A stretch of DNA of 16,321 nt, from the NCBI GenBank assembly GCA_018656255.1, contig JABHYI010000292.1, forward strand, positions 1-16,321, given 5' to 3'. The position numbers and the translations under genes are program-made. The notes under the pieces were generated by a model. It was given only the letters and a program-made list of their open reading frames with translations. It was not told the origin of the DNA and ran no database searches. This stretch comes from Bacteroidota bacterium (GTDB lineage Bacteria > Bacteroidota > Bacteroidia > Flavobacteriales > Flavobacteriaceae). Positions within the stretch are counted from its first letter, which is position 1. The number at the start of each line of letters is the position of its first letter. Shown piece after piece: positions 1-6,993 of the stretch.

Positions 1-756
1 GCTCTCTGCAGCCAATGATTTTCTGGTGCGTTGTGGGCTTACTTTACTGTTGTGGATACCCCGCACAATGTTAAAATAATAGGGACCACTTTTGCCAAAA
101 TGTTCAGTTAAAAACGCGAGCGATTTTGTCTTTAAATCATTGCCGGTGTATATCCCTAAACGGTACATTTTCTCTTTCATTACTTTTCCAACTCCATAAA
201 ACTTTTTAATGTCTAGGGCTGCTATAAAGTCTAACACCTGTTCTGGAGAAACCGTTTTTTGGCCATTTGGTTTGTTGTAATCACTGGCAATTTTAGCAAC
301 AAATTTATTGATAGAAATACCTGCGCTGGCATGTAATCCTGTTTTTTGATAGATCTTTTCTCGAATTTGCTGTGCTATTACTGTGGCGCTAGGGATTCCT
401 TTTTTGTTTTGGGTAACATCAAGATACGCCTCATCTAAGGAAAGCGGCTCAACCAAATCTGTGTATTCAAAAAAAACACTGCGTACTGTGTCAGAAATTT
501 CTTTGTAGCGGTCAAAATCTGTTTTAACAAAAATAAGATGCGGGCATAATTTAAGGGCCAAGGCCCCAGACATGGCAGAACGCACCCCAAATTTCCTAGC
601 CTGGTAGCTTGCTGCGCTTACCACGCCTCTTTTGCCGCCACCTCCTACTGCTATTGCTTTACCAACCAAAGACGGATCATCGAGTTGGGCAACACTCGCA
701 TAAAAGGCGTCCATATCTACATGAATAATCTTTCTGATATCAATGGGGGTCTGCAT
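1..756 (-). CDS. dinB: DNA polymerase IV (Y-family translesion polymerase), 3' end missing
   Basis: Error-prone DNA polymerase that copies past damaged bases. The first 252 residues are visible from an ATG at 754-756; the frame is still open at the left edge, so about 100 C-terminal residues (most of the little-finger domain and the clamp-binding tail) lie outside. Family hallmarks are clear: the N-terminal IIHVDMDAFYASV, with metal-binding D14 and D16 and aromatic Y19 at the steric-gate position (F13 in E. coli DinB), then SLDEAYLD with catalytic D108 and E109. The palm segment SAGISINKFVAKIASDYNKP (144-163) and the thumb helix-hairpin-helix FYGVGKVM (186-193) follow. The last visible residues begin the little finger. 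It is divergent from the CYTH gene across a 142-bp gap. No convincing promoter or LexA-type operator was recognised there. Identification is very secure; only the C-terminus is unknown. Confidence 0.96.
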   Translation of the reverse strand, partial: MQTPIDIRKIIHVDMDAFYASVAQLDDPSLVGKAIAVGGGGKRGVVSAASYQARKFGVRSAMSGALALKLCPHLIFVKTDFDRYKEISDTVRSVFFEYTDLVEPLSLDEAYLDVTQNKKGIPSATVIAQQIREKIYQKTGLHASAGISINKFVAKIASDYNKPNGQKTVSPEQVLDFIAALDIKKFYGVGKVMKEKMYRLGIYTGNDLKTKSLAFLTEHFGKSGPYYFNIVRGIHNSKVSPQRTRKSLAAES

Positions 757-898
757 AGGGTAAAGTTACTATCTTTAAATCACAAATATTAGCAACCTAG
801 AGCAAATTACTCGTGCTGCTTAAAAGATATTCTTTGAGCTATTATTTTTTGAGTAAACCATATTAAAAAACAAGCCCTAGGAGTTTCAAAAACAAATC

Positions 899-1366
899 AT
901 GCAAGAAATAGAACGTAAATTCTTAGTTAAAAACGATGCTTATAAAGCACAAGCCGCGAGTCATAAAAGAATTACTCAAGGCTATTTAAACTCGCATCCA
1001 CAGCGTACCGTTCGAGTTAGGGTGAAGGGAAATCAGGGCTTTTTAACCATTAAAGGAAAGTCTAACAAAACGGGCACCACGCGTTTTGAATGGGAAAAAG
1101 AAATTCCCCTGTCTGAGGCGCAAAGCTTACTTGAGCTTTGTGAAAAGCCTATTATTGACAAAATTAGATATAACGTTCCGGTGGCAAATCATGTATTTGA
1201 AGTAGATGTTTTTGCTGCAAACAATGAGGGTCTTGTAATTGCTGAGGTAGAATTAAGCCATGAACAGCAGCCTTACACAAGACCAGATTGGCTTGGCAAA
1301 GAGGTTACAGGAGAGGTTAAGTATTATAATTCTAAGCTTAGCCAAAAACCCTATAAAGAGTGGTAA
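899..1366 (+). CDS. CYTH-domain protein, probable inorganic triphosphatase
   Basis: A 155-residue single-domain CYTH (triphosphate tunnel metalloenzyme) protein. The signature ExExK is EIERK at residues 3-7. The alternating charged residues that line the tunnel follow in order: R39/R41, K52/K54, E64/E66, K88/R90, E101/D103, E116/E118. The usual ending, VTGEVKYYNSKL, lies at 137-148. Small bacterial members of this size generally hydrolyse inorganic tripolyphosphate or other triphosphates with Mg or Mn, so that is the best guess; the older database name is class IV adenylate cyclase-like. No signal peptide or membrane segment is visible, so it should be cytoplasmic. It is a lone plus-strand gene, divergent from dinB and convergent with cutC. 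The ATG at 899 gives the family's normal N-terminus. Confidence 0.9.
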   Translation: MQEIERKFLVKNDAYKAQAASHKRITQGYLNSHPQRTVRVRVKGNQGFLTIKGKSNKTGTTRFEWEKEIPLSEAQSLLELCEKPIIDKIRYNVPVANHVFEVDVFAANNEGLVIAEVELSHEQQPYTRPDWLGKEVTGEVKYYNSKLSQKPYKEW

Positions 1367-1369
1367 CTG

Positions 1370-1409
1370 TTTTTTAATTCACGGGGTTAAAAACTTGCTA
1401 ATTAAAAAA
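1370..1409. terminator. Possible weak bidirectional terminator between convergent genes
   Basis: Exact 10-bp inverted repeat, TTTTTTAATT at 1370-1379 and AATTAAAAAA at 1400-1409, separated by 20 bases. It fills most of the 44-bp gap between the convergent CYTH gene and cutC, and a U-rich arm would end each transcript. The stem is entirely A/T and the loop is long, so it would be weak and may be only a compositional effect. Confidence 0.3.
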
Positions 1410-1410
1410 A

Positions 1411-2124
1411 CTAGGAGTGCTGAGCTACCAGCGCAATGATTTCTGCAATAGTTTGTTTATCACTGCTACCTTCCCTTCCCTGGGAAAAACTAACTCGAAG
1501 GTTAGTTGTTTCTGTAGGCGCGTTTTTAAGGGCCGAAAAATGAACCATCTCAAAACCAGCCTCTTTAAATAAAAGTATATTGGTTTTATTAATCCCGCTA
1601 CCGGGCATAATTTGTAGGGTCTGGGCCTTATTTTTTAATTTTTTTAAGAGCTGTATGCCGTCTATGGCTTTTGGCATTTGCCCAGAAGATAGAATTCTAG
1701 TGACCCCTAAAGTCTCTAAATCTTGTAATGCTTTATATGGGTCTCTGGCCATATCAAAGGCCCTATGAAAGGTAAATTCTCGATTTTTTGAAGCCTCCAC
1801 AAACTCTTTGGTGGCCTGGATATCTATCTGATTATAAGAGTTAAGCGCTCCGCTTACAACACCAGCGCAACCTATAGAATGACAAAAAGCAATGTCCCGC
1901 TTTATAATATCAAGCTCCTGGTGTGTGTAGTTAAAATTACCTGCTCTAGGACGAACGAGCACATGCACCGCAATATCAAGCTCCTTAACCACCTTCTCAA
2001 TGCATCCATAAGACGGCGTAAGACCTCCAACACTTAGTTGGGTGCATAGTTCTATTCTATGGGCGCCTGCGTCTTGAGCGGCCTTGGCAGAGGCAAAAGA
2101 ATTGGCGCAAATTTCTATAATCAT
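1411..2124 (-). CDS. cutC: CutC family protein (PF03932), copper homeostasis
   Basis: A 237-residue TIM-barrel protein of the CutC family, normal length for bacterial members. Typical segments are the N-terminal strand IEICANS followed by AGAHRIELC and GGLTPS, then HVLVRPRAGNFNYT, SIGCAGVVSGAL, FTFHRAFD, ILSSGQ and MPGSGI, which match the successive barrel strands. CutC was named from E. coli mutants with altered copper tolerance, and some homologues bind Cu(I), but its biochemical activity is unsettled, so the copper role is a family-level inference. It is cytoplasmic, with no signal sequence. It lies 51 bp downstream of dprA on the same strand and is probably co-transcribed with it; nothing links the two functionally. 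The ATG at 2122-2124 starts directly at the first barrel strand. Confidence 0.92.
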   Translation of the reverse strand: MIIEICANSFASAKAAQDAGAHRIELCTQLSVGGLTPSYGCIEKVVKELDIAVHVLVRPRAGNFNYTHQELDIIKRDIAFCHSIGCAGVVSGALNSYNQIDIQATKEFVEASKNREFTFHRAFDMARDPYKALQDLETLGVTRILSSGQMPKAIDGIQLLKKLKNKAQTLQIMPGSGINKTNILLFKEAGFEMVHFSALKNAPTETTNLRVSFSQGREGSSDKQTIAEIIALVAQHS

Positions 2125-2175
2125 CTACAATGGTGCTTTTTATAACGGTAAAGCTACCACAATTTAATGCTTTTT

Positions 2176-3282
2176 TTATATCCACTGAAACAACTTTCCT
2201 GGCAAGGGCCTTACCAAAGATTTCATCTCTAATTTCAGTAAAAGTTGGGCAACCTTATAGGTGGGCATTTCACACCCAACAGCAATAGCATCTAAAGCCA
2301 CCTTGTCTTTGTCTTTTAAAAAATTAAAAAGGATTTTTTCTTCACCTTCAAGAGATGTAAACAACTGGGGTTGTAGTGTGGGTTTTTTAATTTCGTCAAG
2401 ATCCCATCCAAGTTGATACACCAAATCTGCGGCGCTAGTAATGATGCTTGCTTGGTGGGTTTTAATAAGCATATTACATCCCTGGCTCTGGGTGTCTGTA
2501 GCTCTCCCTGGCACAGCAAAAACATCTCTTGAGTAGCTATTGGCAATATCTGCGGTAACCAAACTACCGCCTTTGGCCGCAGATTCAATGACTATGGTGG
2601 CCTGGCTCATACCTGCAATAATTCTATTTCGTTTTAAAAAATTATTTCTATTAAAGGGATCGCTAGACCAAAACTCACTAATAAAACCCCCATTTTGCAA
2701 CACCTTTGGCATGTATTTTTTATGCGGCTTTGGGTATATTTTATTCATGCCATGGGCCAAACAAGCAATGTTTTGTAATCCATTTGCAATGGCCGCTTTA
2801 TGGGCACAAATATCTATCCCATAAGCAAATCCAGAAACTATGACCGGGTCAAGGGGGGCTAAGTCTGCCACCAACTTTTCACAAAATGAAATTCCGTAGG
2901 TGGTAATTTTTCTAGTTCCAACAATGCTGATAATTTTTTTGTTTTCTAGGTCAATATTCCCGTCTTGAAAAAACAAAATAGGACCATCCAAACAGTGTTT
3001 TAATTTTTCTGGATATTTAGGGTCTTTAAAATAACGGTAGGACAAATTTTGAGACGCTATAAAATCTAATTCCTCCCTTGCCAAATCTAATAGATTTTTT
3101 TGCTGAAGCTGTCTTACCTTAAAGCTGCCAATACCATGAATTTTAAGAAGGTTTGATGGCTTTTCTTTAAAGATCCCCTCGGCAGACCCTACGTGTTGTA
3201 ATAGTTTTTTGGCAGAGGTATCTCCCAAATTTGGGGTGCGCTGTAACGCTAAGGTGTAAAGTAATTCTGTCTTGGAAAGCAT
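2176..3282 (-). CDS. dprA: DNA-processing protein DprA (Smf)
   Basis: A 368-residue protein that loads RecA onto incoming single-stranded DNA during natural transformation. Three domains are visible: an N-terminal helix-hairpin-helix region (about 10-75, including GIGSFKVRQL); the Rossmann-like DNA_processg_A core (about 95-300), with SIVGTRK, SGFAYGIDICAH, LAHGMNKIYP, GGFISEF, FLKRNRIIAGMS, SAAKGGSLVTADIA and VFAVPGRA; and a C-terminal winged helix (about 305-368). The core motifs match the family (SGxAxGID, RNRIIAGLS, GSLxTA, AVPG). DprA is widely conserved, including in species with no shown competence, so it does not prove transformability. The ATG at 3280-3282 is used. It is divergent from the HU-SPOR gene over a 136-bp gap and is followed by cutC. 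Confidence 0.96.
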   Translation of the reverse strand: MLSKTELLYTLALQRTPNLGDTSAKKLLQHVGSAEGIFKEKPSNLLKIHGIGSFKVRQLQQKNLLDLAREELDFIASQNLSYRYFKDPKYPEKLKHCLDGPILFFQDGNIDLENKKIISIVGTRKITTYGISFCEKLVADLAPLDPVIVSGFAYGIDICAHKAAIANGLQNIACLAHGMNKIYPKPHKKYMPKVLQNGGFISEFWSSDPFNRNNFLKRNRIIAGMSQATIVIESAAKGGSLVTADIANSYSRDVFAVPGRATDTQSQGCNMLIKTHQASIITSAADLVYQLGWDLDEIKKPTLQPQLFTSLEGEEKILFNFLKDKDKVALDAIAVGCEMPTYKVAQLLLKLEMKSLVRPLPGKLFQWI

Positions 3283-3295
3283 GGTAATGTATTTT

Positions 3296-3311
3296 TAGAA
3301 GTAAACTTCTA
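3296..3311. repeat. Small inverted repeat upstream of dprA
   Basis: TAGAAG (3296-3301) and CTTCTA (3306-3311) form an exact 6-bp inverted repeat around a 4-base spacer. It lies 14 bp upstream of the dprA start, in the divergent gap shared with the HU-SPOR gene. It could be an operator half-site pair or a minor hairpin in the dprA leader. There is no adjacent T-run, so it is not a terminator. Chance occurrence is possible in A/T-rich DNA. Confidence 0.25.
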
Positions 3312-3406
3312 GGGCTATACCAAACCGGGGAGAATAAGCAAGATACGTATTTTTTAGGTTGTTAATAAGTTGCACAGAGCAGAAAAAAAAGAATACAAAA
3401 AAAAGG

Positions 3407-3414
3407 TATATTTG
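3407..3414 (+). promoter_or_regulatory. Bacteroidota-type -7 promoter element, TATATTTG
   Basis: TATATTTG matches the Bacteroidota -7 consensus TAnnTTTG exactly and ends 4 bases before the ATG at 3419 of the HU-SPOR gene. In this group transcription starts a few bases after the element, so the mRNA would be leaderless or nearly so. No TTTG or TTG was found at the expected -33 distance, which lowers confidence. Confidence 0.5.
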
Positions 3415-3418
3415 TTTA

Positions 3419-4357
3419 ATGCAACTCTCTCCGTACATAAAAGACTTACTCTATCGCTATGAATGTGTCATCATTCCTGGCTTTGGTGCTTTTTTAGCAA
3501 ATTACACCTCAGCAAGCATAGACGCAGATTCTAGCACTTTTTATCCTCCAGGAAAAACTATTTCTTTTAATAGGCAGCTGCAAACCAATGATGGTTTATT
3601 GGCAAATTATGTAGCCTCTGTAGAGGGAACATCCTATGAGTTGGCATTACAAAAAATTAGAAATTTTACAGGATCGTTATCTCTCGAGCTCTCTAAGGGC
3701 GAGCGTGTAACTTTAGATACCATCGGAGATTTCTCTCTAACCCCAGAGAATAAAGTGCAGTTCTTGCCTTGTGGTACAGAAAACTTTAACATCGCTTCTT
3801 TTGGTTTAACGACGTTTATTTCTTCAGAAATTTTAAGAGACATCCAACAAAAGCAACAAGCTACAGCCCAAGAGGCTACAGTGCTTGGCACTCCTGTTAG
3901 AGGTGTTGCACCATTTATAAAATACGCTGCCATAGGCCTTATTGCAATTGCCGTTTCTGGATTAACGGGTTTAAAAATATATGAAGGCACTGTTCAGGAA
4001 CATAATTTTGCTCAAAAGCAAAAAGCCAATACCAAGCTAGAAAAACAAATCCAACAAGCTACTTTTAGTATTACTAGCCCACTGCCAACACTTGAGTTGT
4101 CTGTAACCAAACAAACAGGTAAATATCATGTTGTTGCAGGTGCTTTTAGAGTAAAAGAAAATGCAGAGAGAAAGGTTGCCCAGCTTCACAAAAAGGGATT
4201 TGCAGCTATAAATCTGGGGGTTAATAAATATGGTCTGCACCAGGTTGTGTATGCTAGTTATCAAAACAGACTGCAGGCCCTTAAAAACCTTCGTACTATT
4301 AAGGCCACACAAAACAATGACGCCTGGTTACTAGTTAAAGAAATAGCACTCCACTAA
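3419..4357 (+). CDS. HU-CCDC81 and SPOR domain membrane protein
   Basis: A 312-residue protein with three parts. Residues 1 to about 135 form an HU-CCDC81-type domain of the HU/IHF superfamily, recognisable from IKDLLYRYECVIIPGFGAFLANY, SFNRQLQTNDGLLANYVA and the later VTLDTIGDFSL. Residues about 166-187 (FIKYAAIGLIAIAVSGLTGLKIY region) are one transmembrane helix with basic residues R161 and K168 before it, which suggests the N-terminus is cytoplasmic. Residues about 234-310 are a SPOR domain (YHVVAGAFRVKENAERKVAQL...), which in other proteins binds peptidoglycan stripped of stem peptides at division sites. It may therefore connect cytoplasmic DNA or protein to the septal wall; this is inference. 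The ATG at 3419 begins the domain correctly; an upstream TTG at 3359 only adds lysine-rich residues encoded across the promoter element. It is followed 76 bp later by the thioesterase. Confidence 0.88.
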   Translation: MQLSPYIKDLLYRYECVIIPGFGAFLANYTSASIDADSSTFYPPGKTISFNRQLQTNDGLLANYVASVEGTSYELALQKIRNFTGSLSLELSKGERVTLDTIGDFSLTPENKVQFLPCGTENFNIASFGLTTFISSEILRDIQQKQQATAQEATVLGTPVRGVAPFIKYAAIGLIAIAVSGLTGLKIYEGTVQEHNFAQKQKANTKLEKQIQQATFSITSPLPTLELSVTKQTGKYHVVAGAFRVKENAERKVAQLHKKGFAAINLGVNKYGLHQVVYASYQNRLQALKNLRTIKATQNNDAWLLVKEIALH

Positions 4358-4410
4358 ACAACAAGTAGCCTTAATTGTAGACAATACATGCTGTTTTACT
4401 CTTTTGGTTT

Positions 4411-4418
4411 TATCTTTG
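4411..4418 (+). promoter_or_regulatory. Bacteroidota-type -7 promoter element, TATCTTTG
   Basis: TATCTTTG is an exact TAnnTTTG match lying 9 bases before an ATG at 4428 and 15 bases before the preferred ATG at 4434 of the thioesterase gene. It implies an independent promoter and a very short leader. No good -33 TTTG was found at the right distance. Confidence 0.45.
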
Positions 4419-4433
4419 TCTAAAACAATGCTC

Positions 4434-4943
4434 ATGGAACCAAAGAACCCTAAAGATTCTTTTACAATTATTACAGACCTTGTACTACCCTCAGAAACCA
4501 ACCCTATTGGTAATATGTTTGGTGGAGAACTCCTGGCGCGCATGGATCGAGCAGCAAGTATTGCCGCAAGAAGACATAGCCGTAGAATTGTAGTAACTGC
4601 CTCGGTAAATCATGTAGCTTTTAATAAGATGATTCCGCTGGGAAGCGTGGTAACTGTTGAAGCAAAAGTCTCTAGAGCCTTTAAAAGCTCTATGGAAGTA
4701 TTTATGGACGTTTGGATAGAGGACCGTGAGAGCGGCATTAGAAGTAAGGCCAATGAAGGAATCTACACCTTTGTTGCCGTTAATGAAATGGGAAATCCAA
4801 TGCCAGTTCCGGCAATTGTGCCAGAAACTCAGATAGAAAAACAACGCTTTGATGCTGCTCTTAGAAGAAAACAACTTAGCTTGTTGTTGGCCGGTAAAAT
4901 AAATCCTCAAGATGCTACAGAGTTAAAAGCATTGTTTGAATAG
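4434..4943 (+). CDS. Acyl-CoA thioesterase, hotdog fold (YciA/ACOT family)
   Basis: A 169-residue hotdog-fold enzyme that should hydrolyse acyl-CoA to free fatty acid and CoA in the cytoplasm. Hallmarks are the N-terminal PSETNPIGNMFGGELLARMDRAAS segment, equivalent to the TN...GxxFGGxxxxxMD motif of YciA and ACOT proteins, including N23 and D38; then TASVNHVAFNKMIPLGSVVTVEAKV, the second strand and CoA-side region; and GIYTFVAVNEMGNPMPVP. The C-terminal tail (133-169) is helical and charged. I chose the ATG at 4434 because the homologous part starts close by. The ATG at 4428 adds two residues and is also possible, while the TTG at 4404 would place the start upstream of the promoter element. 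It converges on the EnvC-like gene with only 6 bp between stop codons and no visible terminator. Acyl chain preference cannot be read from the sequence. Confidence 0.88.
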   Translation: MEPKNPKDSFTIITDLVLPSETNPIGNMFGGELLARMDRAASIAARRHSRRIVVTASVNHVAFNKMIPLGSVVTVEAKVSRAFKSSMEVFMDVWIEDRESGIRSKANEGIYTFVAVNEMGNPMPVPAIVPETQIEKQRFDAALRRKQLSLLLAGKINPQDATELKALFE

Positions 4944-4949
4944 CCCCTG

Positions 4950-6191
4950 TTACATTTTATAAACCCAGTCTGCAGGATTCATCTCTGTGTCGTTTCTGTA
5001 CACCATAAACTTAATAACAGTTTGCTTTGTAACGGGATGTGTAAACCCCTTCCCAATTGGATCTTTTGTAGATACTTTATCTCCCTTTTTTACACTTATA
5101 GTAGCCAAATTATAATAGATAGTGATGTAATCTCCATGCTGTATCATAACAGCTTTATTTGCATTTTTTAACTGTTGTATTTGTAGTATTTCTCCATTAA
5201 ACACTGCGCGCGCCTGGGCGTTGGCATTGGTCGCAATTTCTACCCCATGAAAGGTTTGTGTTACGTTTGGAAATTGAGGATGTTGCCTAGTTCCATATTT
5301 GTTGATGACAAGCCCTTGTTTAACAGGCCATATTAATTTACCCTTATTGTTTTTAAAATCTTTTGCTATAGCGGCGGCCTCTGGCGTTAAAGCAAATTTT
5401 GTGGCAGAAGCAGTGGTAGTTTTAGATTTGTTTTCTCTTGCTTTTTTATTTGCAGCAGCAATGGCGTCACGAATCAACTTTTTGATTTGACCATTTATTT
5501 TGTTGGCCTTTTGTTGTTTGGCGCGTATTTGTTTGGTGAAGGTGCTCTCTTCTTTTTTAAGAGATGTAATGAGGGTTTGTTGCAGCTCTTTCTCTTTTTT
5601 AAGCTTGGCTTTAGCAGCTATATTTTCTGAAATTAGCAGGTCTTTTTCCTTGCGCTGACCTATCAAATCTAGATTTAACTGCTGTAATAATTCTGTCTTT
5701 GTTTTGATACTTTCTCCTTGTTTTTTTCTGTGATTGGCATATTGTTTCATGTACTGGACACGTTTGTAGGCCTGCAGAAAATCTTCGCTGGATAATAAAA
5801 ACAAAACCCTACTTTGTTGTGATTTACTCTTGTAAGATTTCTGAACCATAGCGGCATAGTCCTCTTTTAATTGTTGAAGTTCGTTTCTAAGTAACGAAAT
5901 TTGAGTTAAATTTTCGTTGATTTTGCGTGTAAGTAAATTAGCCTGTTGGTTGGTAACCCGTATGAGGTTTTGCTGGGCTTTGATGCGCTGGTTTATATCT
6001 TCAACCTCAGATAGTATTGTTTTTTTTACCCCACGAGTTTTAAATAGCAAGGTGTTTATTTTCTTGATATCGTTTAAAATACTTTCACGTTGCTGTTCTA
6101 GTTGCTGTTGTTTGTTTCCAGGTTGAGCCAAGGCGCTAAAATTTCCGAAGAACAGCACCGATAAAACCAATATGTAAAAACGTTTTTTCAT
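4950..6191 (-). CDS. EnvC-like protein: coiled coil plus degenerate LytM/M23 domain
   Basis: A 413-residue exported protein with a signal peptide (MKKRFYILVLSVLFFGNFSALAQ, 1-23), a long coiled coil rich in Q, K and E (about 25-255), a linker, and a C-terminal LytM (peptidase M23) domain (about 285-413). This is the EnvC layout; EnvC activates the septal amidases that split daughter-cell peptidoglycan. The zinc-site residues of active M23 enzymes are missing: the HxGxD motif reads F314-H-G-V-E318, the YxHL histidine is N361, and HxHF reads V392-I-K394-F. It is therefore probably a non-catalytic activator, although databases usually call such proteins DD-metallopeptidases. It is last in the envelope gene run; its ATG directly abuts the stop codon of the DUF4292 gene (TAAATG), so translation is probably coupled. 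Confidence 0.9.
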   Translation of the reverse strand: MKKRFYILVLSVLFFGNFSALAQPGNKQQQLEQQRESILNDIKKINTLLFKTRGVKKTILSEVEDINQRIKAQQNLIRVTNQQANLLTRKINENLTQISLLRNELQQLKEDYAAMVQKSYKSKSQQSRVLFLLSSEDFLQAYKRVQYMKQYANHRKKQGESIKTKTELLQQLNLDLIGQRKEKDLLISENIAAKAKLKKEKELQQTLITSLKKEESTFTKQIRAKQQKANKINGQIKKLIRDAIAAANKKARENKSKTTTASATKFALTPEAAAIAKDFKNNKGKLIWPVKQGLVINKYGTRQHPQFPNVTQTFHGVEIATNANAQARAVFNGEILQIQQLKNANKAVMIQHGDYITIYYNLATISVKKGDKVSTKDPIGKGFTHPVTKQTVIKFMVYRNDTEMNPADWVYKM

Positions 6192-6989
6192 TTATTTAAA
6201 AGATCTCTGGGTATAGCCCTTTGGAATATTAAATGGAAAACCCACCGATACATTAAGATCTATTTTTTTATAGCGTATAAAAATACGTGTTTGCTCTAGC
6301 CCGTCCTGAGCCAAAATACCTAGCTGTGTTGGGTAATAATCTTCCTCTATTTTTTGATATGGCCCGTATTGCACCAGTAGATTTTTTTTTGCATCTGGTT
6401 GTGAAATTTGCGCCTGATGGACCATAAAGTTATCTGGATTTAACAACATAGACAACATATAGTTAAGATTTTGTTTTCTTGGTGTTATGCGGTATTTTGA
6501 GGTTTTTGACTCACCAACAGAGACAGGGGTAACACTTACTGTTTTGGGCTTTACATCTAAAATACTTTGTCCTAAAAGTAGCCTTTGCACTTGATCAAAG
6601 TTAATTTGTGTTCCAAGCAAATTACTAATGAGGCTGAAATCTCCCTCAAAATATGAATTACTTAAGGTCTCGTAAAACCTCACACGCTCTGGTGTTATTA
6701 ATATTTTTGCAAGGGTAACTCCCAAAATAGAGGCTTTGATCCAAATAATACTCCCTTTTCTTATTCTAAGACTCGTTGTAATGCTTTGAGACTCATTTGG
6801 AGCCTCATACTTCACCTGCATTCTTGCTGCCAGGGTGTTAAAGTCTTGAGAAGCTGCCTTATGAGCATTTAGAAGCGCCTTAGCACTCAAGTTTTTGTCT
6901 GCAATTACAGAGCCCTCAATGGATTTTGTAGTCCCGCAACCAAGGGTAACTAATAAAAGAGCAACTAAAATAAAGTGTGTTAGTTTCAT
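6192..6989 (-). CDS. DUF4292 lipoprotein, possibly LolB-like
   Basis: A 265-residue putative lipoprotein of the DUF4292 family. The N-terminus is a short signal with a lipobox-like TLGC at 15-18, so C18 should be lipidated; the -3 residue is T rather than the usual L. No acidic cluster follows the cysteine, so it lacks the surface-export signal of Bacteroidota lipoproteins and probably faces the periplasm. The rest looks like a beta-rich single domain: MQVKYEAP, SLRIRKGSIIWIKASILGVTLAKILITPERVRFYE, YFEGDFSLISNLLG, and an ending in alternating strands (RIFIRYKKIDLNVSV). The order of features (strand pair, W-containing strand, 'xxxPxxVxFY', then 'LLGxxxxxxxVQxLLLGQ') resembles LolB and LolA, the lipoprotein carriers. 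This is my reading, not a search result. It starts 4 bp after the TPR gene and abuts the EnvC-like gene. Confidence 0.82.
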   Translation of the reverse strand: MKLTHFILVALLLVTLGCGTTKSIEGSVIADKNLSAKALLNAHKAASQDFNTLAARMQVKYEAPNESQSITTSLRIRKGSIIWIKASILGVTLAKILITPERVRFYETLSNSYFEGDFSLISNLLGTQINFDQVQRLLLGQSILDVKPKTVSVTPVSVGESKTSKYRITPRKQNLNYMLSMLLNPDNFMVHQAQISQPDAKKNLLVQYGPYQKIEEDYYPTQLGILAQDGLEQTRIFIRYKKIDLNVSVGFPFNIPKGYTQRSFK

Positions 6990-6993
6990 AGCG

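Noticed and set aside
783-790. AATATTTG on the minus strand as a dinB promoter
   Set aside because: It has one mismatch to TAnnTTTG and no TTTG at the right -33 distance; too weak to call.
843-851. TATTTTTTG upstream of the CYTH gene as a promoter
   Set aside because: It has one extra base relative to TAnnTTTG and lies in a T-run, so the match may be compositional.
2316-2824. Overlapping open frames on both strands inside dprA
   Set aside because: Out-of-frame shadows of the DprA core domain, whose motifs are continuous and intact.
3359-3418. N-terminal extension of the HU-SPOR protein from a TTG
   Set aside because: The extension is a lysine-rich low-complexity stretch, crosses the TATATTTG element, and the conserved domain starts at the ATG at 3419.
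3634-3990. 118-codon open frame on the minus strand within the HU-SPOR gene
   Set aside because: Antisense shadow of a recognised coding region, with no motif and no start context of its own.
4404-4433. Longer thioesterase start at a TTG
   Set aside because: It begins upstream of the TATCTTTG promoter element; ATGs at 4428 and 4434 fit the family N-terminus better.
4491-4910. 139-codon open frame on the minus strand across the thioesterase gene
   Set aside because: It lies fully opposite a well-recognised hotdog enzyme, its translation is rich in H, C, N and S with no family resemblance, and there is no gene-like spacing.
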